From Malachius bipustulatus (lineage: Eukaryota; Arthropoda; Insecta; Coleoptera; Melyridae), in contig OU342631.1 in the NCBI GenBank assembly GCA_910589415.1, positions 6,634,001 to 6,698,000 of the forward strand: a stretch of 64,000 nt of DNA, written 5' to 3'. This document shows positions 1-12,200 of this stretch, one piece after another. How positions within the stretch are numbered: position 1 is the first letter of the stretch; every line of letters starts with the position of its first letter. The notes under the pieces were generated by a model. The model was not told the origin of the DNA. It was given only the letters and a program-made list of their open reading frames with translations, and did no database searches. The position numbers and the translations under genes were made by a program.

Positions 1-230
1 CTGATGTTTCTGCAGATGCTGCATGAAGTGTTGCATATTTACAACGACTTGACGTCCGCCCTGAACCATCACTGTTGACTTGAGACAGAATGGACACTGG
101 ATCGCGGGGCCATTGCTGTGAACCTTGTAAAAGTGGTCCACCGCTTGCTTGTGGTTAGAGCAGCGGTATGAACAGCTACCGCACTGATATGGGAGCTCAT
201 GTGGGCAATGCTCACGGGACATGTGCTTTC
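1..230 (-). CDS. Exon 12 (partial): C2H2 zinc fingers 3-5, runs off the window
   Basis: Acceptor TATCATACAG. Completes finger 3, then finger 4 (YQCGSC to HFYKVH) and finger 5 (IQCPFC, a longer loop with GGRQVVVN, then HFMQHLQKH). The frame is open to base 1, so more coding sequence must lie to the left. Confidence 0.9.
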
Positions 231-3200
231 CTGTATGATAAAATTATGGTAAAATGTAATTCTTTAAATATTAACTTGACTCATTTTTAAAACTGAGTCC
301 CAGTGAAAAAAAAACATTAAACTCACTATTAAAACTTAGATAATAAGTCGTACTTTTTGAATAAGCCGGCAACTGAAATAACAAATCAACAAAAAATAAA
401 CCAACAGCACAACACTTACCAAGCAGGAAAGCATTGACGAACTGCATCTCGCATATTAAGCAAGCAAAACCGTTCTCGAAACGTGTGTCGGCAGGATGAG
501 AAGTGGTGATGTGGCTCATCAGGTCAGTGTTGTTGGGTACCCCGGTCAGACAGTACCGACACAGTCGTGTTTCTCCGGCCACATTGTGAGCGTGCTTGAA
601 CAGGTGATGCATCAAAGCGATGTTATTGTTCAGGGACATCTTACAGAACGGGCACTTAACGTTCAGTGTCACACGCTCTTGCGAGACGTCAGATGGTTCA
701 ATCGTGCCTGTTGATGTAAATAATAAGAGTTAAGGATGAGAAATGTCGACAAACTAAGGGCGATTTTTTGCAGGCTTCAATGAACTACTAGATGGAAAAT
801 ATACATACAGTAGAAGCTCGATTATCCGGAATCTGCTTTATCCGGAACAAAATTGATTTTTAAAATCACCGCTTGCTTAATCTGGAATGATCGTGGTCTG
901 TATCCGAAATTTGAAACAAAATTAAAGTCCTCCGCGTTATCTGAAACGCGCGCCTTGCCTTCACACACTCCGCATTATCCGAAATTGTTATATGTACCTA
1001 TGTATTGTTCATACATAGATGTAGGTATGAATTGTCTCAGGAATAATAAAATATTTTTCACTGACAAGCTGCGAGAATTTCACAGAACTTGCCCATTAAA
1101 AAGCTGGTTTGTTTCCTACCTTCTTCACTTCCAATAAGAATAACAGTTCCACTTCAGTAAGGTACTGTTCTCTTTATGATTTTCATTTTCAGTTCCTAGT
1201 AAGCAATCGTCTTTAGGGAAGTAAACATAGTTATGTGGTCCAGAAATAAATTTGAAAAAGTTTAAAAAGATGGTCGTAACAATAAATGATAAATTAAAAG
1301 CAATTGAGCATATTTATTACTATGTTGAGTTGTCTTTAAACAATAAAAAAATCATGAAACTCTGGTACCTACATTACCTGATATAATATTTGTTAAAAAC
1401 TCCTTATTCTACAAACTTTCACTATCCGAAATGGGTCCGGTCCACATTACTTTGGATAATCGAGCTTCTACTGTAGTTGAAACACTTACCATAATAGTAA
1501 TTCTCTAAAGGTACCATCTGTTCAGGAACATCAGGTGAAACCGATTTGGGAGGCCTAGGAGTGTTGTTCTGTTCCGGAGGAGGCATCGCAGGACTTACCG
1601 CGACAGTTTTTCTCACCCGTCCGTACCTTCGCGCTCCATCGTTAGTCTGATAAGTTGCTACTACTGAAGTCTTGGGTGTGCTTTAAATTTTTCAAACAAA
1701 ATTAGAGGAACGAAAACAACATCAGAGGAATATTTACCCGACGGTAGAAGCTGCAGTGTTGGGTAGAGCCCAACCCTTAAAAGGATTGTTTGCCACGTTG
1801 GTCAAACGAACAATCAGTGATGTGGCGGTGTCGGCTCGAGTTTGTTCTGCCAAATGAGCGACGATGTTATCAAAGGCTTGAGCAGAAGTACCGCCGAACC
1901 ACTCTCGCCATACCAGCTCGTCTAGGAACTGCTGAATTATCTGTCGTGAGAGCAAGGAGAGGGTGTTTTGAAACATTCTTGGCACCACCTAAAAAGGAAA
2001 TAAAGTTTTTGTAAGAACTACATTTTAGATGACCTAAATACAGGCTGATCTATTAGCCCATCATCAAATTGTGACGTGAGGTAGTTTAAAAAAGAAAACT
2101 TCATTTAATCATGTCTGATTTCAATTATTTACGAAGTTACAGGACCTCAAAGTTTCCTGCATATTTAAGAAGCCAATTTAAGAATATTTATTTCACTTTA
2201 CATTGGTTTTACATGTTTATATAAAAAAAATCACCGGTGGAGGGCGCAATTTTTTTTACAGGGTGTTGAAAAACTCGTGGAAAAATTAATGAGGCTTTTA
2301 CTCAGCACTGAAAAAGAAGAATATATCGCTTTCAGTTTTGTTCCAGCTATTCTATTTTCCGAGACATAAAATTTCCCTGACACAACTTGAAATCATTATT
2401 TCATGTGAACAAATCAAAATTATTATGAAATTTAAATATGAAACGACAATTCAAGACATAATCATGTTACAGAAGCTATGTGCAAAAATGGTTGTTAAAC
2501 ACATAAAGTAATTTTCAAAACACAAAAAAAAAATAGAGTTGGGGAAAACTTTCCAACTGGCAACATTCACTCCAGCAATTTGAGAAAGTGGCTTTTAGCA
2601 TTAGTTTTTCAATTATTGCTTTACAAATAAAATTGACAAGTATGATTGAAAACTACAACCATAGAATGGCAATATTAAAAAGAGATTGCAGGCTCGATTC
2701 TCCTACCTAAAAATTCAACAATTTTTTTCCATGAGTTTTTCAACACCCTGTATAAACAGGTAAAACCAATGAATTTTTTTTTTGTACTGAGATTTACAAT
2801 CTACATCCATTTGAAGCATTAAGTAAATATGATAAATGTAAGAAACTTGGGAGGGGGCATCCATCGATGCCTTGCCAAGGTACACAATCACAGTGCTTAG
2901 TGCTGGAGGTCACATCAAATAAATATTCTTAAATATTTAATGCACACATCCTTATGCAGGAAACTTTGAGGTCATGTACCTCCGTAAATACGTAAATAAT
3001 TAACATCGGACATGCGATTATATGAAGTTTTCTTTTTTAAACTATCTCACCTTTCACTTGTCACAATTTGATGGTAAGGTAATAGATCACCCTGTATAAT
3101 AATTATTATTTACATCTTTGATAAATTCTACCATAACAAATTTTCTAGTTATTTCAGCAGAATCACACAATTTTCATGAGACAAACCTGTCTTAAATACT

Positions 3201-6200
3201 CCATAATCGCCCTGTTGCTGAGTCCATAGTCAACTGTGGAGTTTTGTATGACATTGCTGAAGCCCATCGATATGAGAGTACTGCGATCTACGGTCAAATC
3301 AGTCAGAATAGTACTGGCCGGGTGAACCCAGTGCATCACCGGTTCCAGGATCTTGGTGAACCGCTTCTTGTAGTTCTTGTCAGTGTCAGGCTCGACTGCA
3401 CGAAGGCGCAAAAGCTTGGTGCTCGACTCTAATACTCCAAGTACTTCCACCTTTACCTTTATCAGAAATAATATTGTTAGGCATATATTATACATTATTA
3501 CTATACAATATTAGGCATGGTGCATCAGGTTAATATTATGAGTGTGCTAAATTTCGAACCGAACTCCAAGCAATTCGAGTTCGAATCGAACTTAAATTAA
3601 AGTATTTGTGGCAGATGACAGCTCAAATACTTCACCCTTGCCACACAAGATTATTTGATACTTTGGATATTTGACAATTCACATTTGTTAAAACAATGAC
3701 AGCTGACTATTACAAAGAATCAAATAAATAAATGATCAGCCAGCAGAATTTACTAAGAACATGTCAATACTGTCAATGAGATCGAGTTTGACTCAAACTT
3801 GAAAGTGGGAAATTGCCAAAGGTCAGGTTAAGTTAAATTATTATGCTTGAAAAGCCATGTTTTGTTTTCAATATTTTGTTCTTTACTCGAGTCATGTAAC
3901 ATATAAATATACAGGCTGTCCTGTATCGCGATTTCAAAGCCCTGTACAACGAAAACGGCTCAAAACAGAGAAAAACGGCTTAAATGTCCCTAATTTAAAT
4001 TTTCATGTACGATGCTATGATGTAGGTGAAATGTTTATACAGGATGATAAAAAATCTGGAAAAATCTAAGATTTCTCCAAAAATCACCAAATAAAAAAAT
4101 TAAAAAGTACAAAAATCAAAAAATGTTTCTGTACCATAGGATAGCACATAAAAAGTTAAAACAGGGACATCTAAGCCGTTTTTCTCTATCTTGAGCCGTT
4201 TTCGTTGTACCGGGTGTCCCAACACTAGTGTCCACCCCTAAATAGAGCTTAATTTTAAAGATAAAAAATTGAAACTTTGAGAATTTGTGCACTTGATATA
4301 GGACCACGGAATGGCATAATCAGTTTCATTAAAAAAATTTTGTTCGGGCGCCAGCGATAAAAAACTGTAATATGGTGGTAAATTGTCGAAAAAAAAAATC
4401 GATTTTTTTCAATACATATGTGGAAGTTGATTAATAAAATCAAAATTCCTTGAAAGAAATGTGAAAAAACTGATTATAAGGCTTTAATTAAATTAAATAT
4501 AATTATATAGCAATAACAGGTATAGAAAACTGATTTATGATGTGCAATACGGTGATCAATATAATCTGAAAACGGTAGGTGCAATAAAGTTTTATGGCCA
4601 AGTAAATAAGGCCCAAATAAATAGAAGGACGGCTCTTGCTGTGCGAACCGGCACACCGAACCTGCACTGGACAGTGTCGTAGTATGGAATCATGAAAAAG
4701 GTGATTATTAAAAAGATATTAAAAATGTTTTTTAATGAAACTAATTATGCCATTCCGTGGTCCTATATCAAGTACACAAATCCTCAAAGTTTCAATTTTT
4801 TATCTTTAAAATTAAGCTCTATTTAGGAGGTGGACACTAGTGTTGGGACACCCGGTACAGGGCCTTGAACTTCCAAAATCGCGATTTTCACTTGTTTTGC
4901 TCTTCTCATATAGGACACTCTGTATTGACCAAAATAATTTTAAATTATGGCCATTGTGATCCTGTACTTGAATTTACAATTTTTTTTTTTTTTTAATCCA
5001 TCGTTTGGCCTATAGAGACAACTTCGAATGAAGCTGGGACACTTGTATAAAAAATATATTAAAAAATATACAGGATGTCCAGTTTAAGTGGCAGTACAAT
5101 GGGAATCTTGGTTATCTGAAGAGATACAAAGTCATACATTAGAGAAAAGTTCAGGGTTCACACATGCCTACTTAATATTTTTAATTTATTTTTTACTTGA
5201 ATATAAAGCAGTCCATACCTGTCGCTGATTGCCATCCTGAGAAGTGGTGCCCAAAGAAATGACCCCCACTTCAACCTTGGAGCCGGGGCCGCCGATCTGC
5301 TTCACGTGAGTGTGGAGCGCTACAGTGCAGGCCGAACGTAACCAAGTGTACAGGCCCTTGACAAACTGGTTATCCACCTTCACCTGTACCGGGAAAAAAA
5401 AAAACCGATACAGTTCGGTCCATAAAAAATCAGACCATTAAAGATTTGTCATTAAACTAACCCATTGTGTAACATTTTGTATGTTCGTCTGGCAAGACCA
5501 ATGATAAAGAAGCTTCAGGATTACGATGGGTGGATGCGGGGAGCCTTCGAATATGGACCCGCTGAATACCGACACGAATCCTTGAAGGCAGCACTCGGAA
5601 ATCCACACATAGCCACCGGAGTACGGGAACTTGCTCACGTCGCTATACATGCCCAGTTTCAGAGGTGTGGACGGGTGGACAGAACACCGTTGTTCCGATC
5701 GAAGCAGTCCTTGCTGAATTAACCTGCAAATAAATTATTAATTTTGATTTTTTTAAACAAATCACATATTTTCTGCAGAGTACAATTCTGTTCTCCATAG
5801 ACTCCTCTTATGATGACCAACATTAAACAATAAGTTTTCTTGTAATTATTATTCCTGCAACTTCTATGACATATTCTCAAAACTTTCAAATCCGATTATA
5901 TTTGAGAAATAATTAAATAAATGGGAGGAGATACACAGTTTTTACATACTGAGATTAGATGGAGATTATTGATTAAGTTATTGATTCAATCAACAGTTCA
6001 ATTAACATTTTAATTGCTACATTTTCTGATAACATTACCAACTCCTCAAATAATGGAGGTAAAGAAAGACTCACCATTCGGTGAATTTTGTAGGAGGATG
6101 CATCAACACCGCCTTGACTTTGCCGTCCAGTTTCGAGCGATCGGCGTTTAGGTCTTTGACACGAAGATGCGGCCTGGCTACGACGACCAGTGAGGGGAAC

Positions 6201-9200
6201 GTCTTGCCCTGCAGCTTGCTGAAGGCGATCTCACGGCTGTCGGCCCCTCCACGGCCGGTCTCTTCCGTCAGGTCGACGAGGGGGTGTTTGCGCGACCCCA
6301 AGGCCGACAGTCCCCCTTCCACGCTCGTCTCTGTGGGACGACTCACAGTCGTGAGGGGTGCGAGTGAGGGTGGTGTTTGTTGCGGTGGTGGTGGCGGCGG
6401 CGGCTGGAAGAGAATAAGATTGAATTGAAAATCACTAGAGCTTAGGACAAAATAAATAAGAATTAGATCAGATGATAAGAATTAAAAATAAAAATAAAAT
6501 ATGAATTACGTAAAAAACTTTGAATTCAACAAATGAGCGGGTTAGCTTCAAATGGATAATGTTCAGGGTGTATTATTCTTAGTAAAGAAAGACATCAACT
6601 AGGTACAAGATATTTGAACCAGGACACCAAGACAGGCAGTCTGATACAGACAGCCGAATGCGAATGTGTATATTAGAATACAATATCCAACAACTACGTT
6701 TAAACAAGTTGTAGTATCTTACAGTGATAATTTTTCTACCTGTGAACCGATTTCCAAAATCTAGGGCTCTCGTTAAAACTAAAACTCCACATAAAAAGAC
6801 GCGAGAATGGAATGACTCCAGGATAAAATTCAAAATACAGGGTTGCATAAAAGTAACCCAAATCTGAATATGGCCAGGGATTACCACTTATTTTTTGCAT
6901 GATAACAGGGATTATCAATTTCAAGGGAATACATATATTATGAGTTGTATAACCTGTTTATTCATAGTTACATGGTGACATGAAAACTCCATTAGAATAG
7001 TGGAGTATGTTACTACTTGGTTCCCTGAAGTACATTATAAATGGTAATAATGGAATAAATAAATTAAACAAAGTGATGTGATACTGTGAACAAGAGTTTA
7101 TGTTTTAGTTAATAATTCAGCCACCCAATTACTTTTTCAATGAGTCACCACCAAAGTTTTGTAATTCAATATTGAAATATGAAACCTAGAAGTATACTCT
7201 GCAACTGTGTTAATGTGAGATTCAGAAGTAGTCATATCAATTGGAATATTGATGTCTAGGCAAGACGCAAAACTGCATACTTTGCATATTTGCACATCTA
7301 ATGATAACTTTTTCCAGCATTAAAGTCTCAGACATTGAATAAAGAAGAAAAAGGAAGGAGCATATGATCGATTTCACGTGTTATCCTAGGGAACCAACTC
7401 AGCCACATTGCTCAACCAGAGATGACTCATAATCATTCATGGTTCTGACCTGTGACGTGTCCTGTGTTTCACTCTTGGGTTTTTTTTGTGTTTAATTGTA
7501 GTATATTTTGTTGTAAAACGTTAAAGTGTGATGCAATATTTTATAGTTATATAATATAATATAGGTTAGTGAAGTTATTGGCGTTTAATCAACTTTAAAA
7601 ACTGAAGCAGCCGCCATATTGCTAAACCATCCCGTTCAACGTCAAATCCACACATGCTCCTTCCTTTTTCTTCTTAATTCAATGGTCTCAGATGATGAGA
7701 ACTTATTAAAAACATCTGTTTAAAGAATTTACAAAACATTCATAATTAGAAAAGGCACTTTATATGCGGACAATTGAGTGAAAAAATAACTGACATTTTT
7801 CATTTCAAATGCATTTACACTCATATCCAGTACGATATCATGAGGGTTACATTTTGTCTGCTTATTAACTGACACTACAGTGTAAGCAAATACATTAGAC
7901 TATAATACGTCCAACTCCAGCAATTTTACATGCATTTCGAAGGCAGCCCCTGTGGCAGCGCCATCTAGAGTCACGAGTTGTAACTTGTAACGCCAAGGTT
8001 TACTATAAAACCAAACATACATCGATTTGACTACTACTGCGCAAACGCAAATAGCTACATTAAATAAATTAAAATTAAGCGAATAGGAAACTAATGCAAA
8101 TATACCTAACTTTAAACTTTTTTTATTTAATTTCCGACAAAGATACTTTTTTTATTATTATTAAATAATAGTGATATGGATATAATAAAACATTCCATAA
8201 GAGTAAAAATGTTAAAATTGTCTATTTGGAGTTATTTAAAGGCAGGAAGAAAATCAATCTTTATACTGGGTATATAACTTGGTTTTTGTTTAAATGACAG
8301 CCGAAAGGGAATACTAGTTCAAAAAATTTGTGAATTGCAATAACTTTGAAGGCATCTCCTAATAATTATTATAAACCTAAATTGTAAATACCTACATATG
8401 TTTTCCTATTATGTATTTAAGCAATTAAGGGCCGGTTGTTCGTACGTCAGTTAAAAATTTTGAGATAATTACTGATTTTAAATTGCAAATTTTGAAAATA
8501 CGGCGAATATAATTAATGACCTTGTATTTTTAATCAGTAATTAACTCTTCTCAAAGCGAGCAGAATTCATTTTCAGAAACATCAGACCAATGGTTTGATA
8601 ATACAGGGCATTTTAAAATCAGTAATTATCTCAAAATTTTTAACTTACGTACGAACAACCGGCCCTTAGTGGGAGTGTCGCCTCATCTAAATGCTAGGTC
8701 AAATAGACCCGTTTATTATTGCCATTTTTTCACACCTACCATCCATATACTATAAAAAATACACTAAAATTTAAAAAAAATTCAATCCAGAGATTTCATA
8801 TACTTACCTGCTTCAAAATTAAATTCATCAGCTGTTTTAAAATAATCTATTATCAAAAATATTATTTATCATATTATTACCTATAAACAAAATATCACCG
8901 AATTATCTAAATACATTAGGTATACAGGTAAAGTGTTACAATTGTAATAATTATTAATAAAATGTTTATTTGGCAATAAAAATTTCGATAAAAATTCAGA
9001 GAGTTTGGAAGACAATGAGGAAAGCAACTTTCATTGGAAAGGAGGTAAATAAAAATGCATAAATAATTGTGCGAAATTTTTTTTAATTTAATATTTTTTG
9101 ATTTTAATTTTTTCGCCAATTCAGCTTTTTTACAATCATTCATTTTGTTTATACAGGGTGTCTGCTTAAGGCTGGCCACCGGCTATATCTCGGAAACTAA

Positions 9201-12200
9201 TGGGCCTAGAACCTCAAAATAAAAAAATTTCAAGCATAAGTGATCACGGGAAATTCAATGAAAATATTTTCAAGATGGCCGCACTTCCGGAAATACCGGA
9301 AGTTGACATCTACTTCGTTATTTTAACGGAAACACCCTGTAAAATATTATATTTTTTAAATGTCTGAAGAAATCGAATACAGGTGGTTTTAACCATTGGA
9401 ATTTAGATTGAGCGGTTTATGAGTTATAAACAAGTGAAAATCGAAAATTTTCAACTTCAAAACAGTCTAGAACTAGAACGGCTCAAGATATCTAAAAACG
9501 GTTTACATGTCCCTATACATACTAACTTTTCATGTTTTATCCCACTATGTGGAGTCAATTTTAATACAGGGTGTTGAAAATTATCCGATTTTTCATCACC
9601 CTGTATTAAAATTTAAACCACGTAGTAGGAGAATAGAAGAATAAGAATAGTATAAAGCTAGAGCAAAATCTTTATCATCGGAGTCATACCTTCGTCCCTT
9701 TTTATGCCTGTTGGCTAGTCTTAACTGAGTGCTCACAAACTGGTTACACACTGTTGTGTCTAATAATATTGGAGATGAACATGGATTACACTTATTTAGA
9801 ATTAGAACAATTTATTAAACGAATAAAGAATATCTTGACAACGTGTATGTGTTGAATATCTGACTGATTGAACAATGAATAATAATTATATTGGCATAGT
9901 GACAGTAACCAGCTAATTGATTATAGAATACAATACTACAAAATAAATACAGGACAGTACACACACCTTAGTTTTTCCACTTGTAAAATTTGGAACATTA
10001 TTTTTTCCACTTTTGCTTCGTAGTTTTTGTCTCAGTAGGAGGTTTCGTTTTCTGTACTTGCTTAAAAGACTTGTTTTGTTTCTAAGCTTCCTTTGATAAG
10101 CAATAATCAATGGTTTTAATTGTGCAATTTCTTGCTGTAGGTCGTCAATCTTGTTACCAACTAAGACACCAGGATTTGTTTCACTCTCGACGGCTGCTTC
10201 AATACCACACGTCTCTTCTACATCAATCCTCATTTTTTTACAACTAAAAACCGATAAAGTATTTAGAATGTACAGGATACAAAACAGTGGTATATTTTTG
10301 CACATGATTTAAGTAATGATTTAGGTAGGTGTACTACTAACCTGCCTTCGAAATTACTTTCATTTAGGTCTTTTCGCTTCAAAGCGTCAGGTTTATTGAA
10401 TAAATTCAGTGTAGGCACTGATCCAGGAAACAAACTATAAATAGAAATGACTTAAAAATGTCAGCTTACATTTCTATACACTTTAACATGAGGAATTATT
10501 ACCAATAATACATTTTTAATTATGAGGTATATTATAAAAGTAATAACTAAAGGTACTCCTATAGATTTATGTTTTCAAGGCTTACTTCAGTACATACTCT
10601 GTAAGATAATATAACAATTAAGTAGGTGCACTTACCCTTGGCTAAACAAATTTTTATTTCGAAAGCATTGGATTTCAAAATGATCTGAGCATACCACAAA
10701 GCTCTTGTTAAAATACTCTGGTTCTTGAACTTTGAATAGTTCCTCTAGATCCGCTCTTTTACAGGCAATAATCCATTTTTTCAAACTACAAAATTCACAC
10801 AGATCAGGTTGAATATCAAAATTTAAAGAGCAAATTTAGATTACTTACCTACCCATATTTTTTGGCATCCTAAAAAATGATTTGCTTTCTTTTTGTTGCT
10901 TGTAATTATTGCAACCATATACGGCACACACTGCACCTCTCTTGCAGGACATTGTAAAAAAAAACACAATCACAATACAGGAAGGAAACTTATTTAGTCT
11001 TGAAAAAGACTTGATTATAACAATAAGCAGCAAAAAAGAAGTAAAAAAACAAACAAGACACAGCAAAAGAACAGATCACAACGTGTCAATATGAATGAAT
11101 AATAAGAGTAAATAACAATAAATTACTATTATTAGTGGAGCGAAATCGGACCAAAAATGTGTTGTTTTTTTTTCGGCGTATAACCAACTGCCACTTATAC
11201 GTATGGTGTATTAGACTACTCCCAACAAGAAATGGACATTTACGACCTTTTTCCGTAGGTCAGGGCTTTTTAAATTGAAAAAAAATGCAAAAATTTGTAA
11301 TTCAGAAAAATTGCTTTTTAAAAACGTAAATTGTCATATATTTAAAGCTAATTGAGCTATTGACAAAAATTTTTTTTAAATTGAAGTGCATACATAAGCG
11401 CTTATTTTGGCGGTAATCTTGTTTTAAGAACTTTTATATTTGATTGTGAAATCAAAAGTTAATTGAAAATTTCCACAAAAATGTATTGATATTTTCAGTC
11501 AGCGAGAAACTTTTTTGTTTTTGAAAATTTCTTTACACATGAAGTGAAGAAATTAGAGCCAAAATATTAAGGAAGTTTTTAAAAGATAAATTTTTGTCGC
11601 ATGTTTGGTAGTTATTGAATTATGAATTTTTAATTGTGATCTAATTCGCGCCATGGCTGAACGGTAAGCTTACGCACGGACGCATAGCCAGTCGCTTCCC
11701 TCTCTAGTATGTGTTTGTAGTATCATCGGGCTGAGAAGAAATAATTCAATAAATGAGAAATATAATAATTCAATATACTCATTCGACCTACCTTCGTTAT
11801 TTTATTTATTAATACCTTGTAGATATTCTCGGTTTTTGTACAACTGTCTTGTCTCAACACTCACAGCTTTTTTACAAATAAATCATTGAACACACGTTGA
11901 TGACAAAAACGTAAGATGACTTTTCTCCTCTAAACAAAACAAGGTATCTACCATAAATAACCAATTTGCATTAAAGTCAGTAGCGTAGAAATTATTTATT
12001 AAAAAAGGTAAGAACAAGCCCAGATCTCCGCCACTGGATTGAAGAATTTTTCATCGGAAGTATCACATCATGTACTTTAATTAGCACAACTACTGTTCAA
12101 AATTTCAAATTATTTCAATCAGCCAGTTTTTTATATTTCAAAAATACGAATTTTTTCTTAAAACTTTAACACCCTGTATTTTCTTAACGAAGCATTTCAC

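Noticed and set aside
853..1137. 94-residue frame inside the Tigger-like MITE
   Set aside because: Made of repeated TATCCGAAAT subterminal motifs; no transposase similarity.
6081..6428. 115-residue plus-strand frame over exon 5
   Set aside because: Antisense shadow of a well-supported exon.
9650..10952. THAP exons as additional exons of the surrounding 12-exon gene
   Set aside because: Exon 4 to exon 5 of the host join in phase 0 without them, and the THAP exons have their own ATG inside matched transposon ends.
11641..11715. Possible tRNA-like stretch GCCATGGCTGAACGGTAAGC
   Set aside because: No convincing cloverleaf with paired acceptor and T-arm (GGTTCRA) could be drawn.
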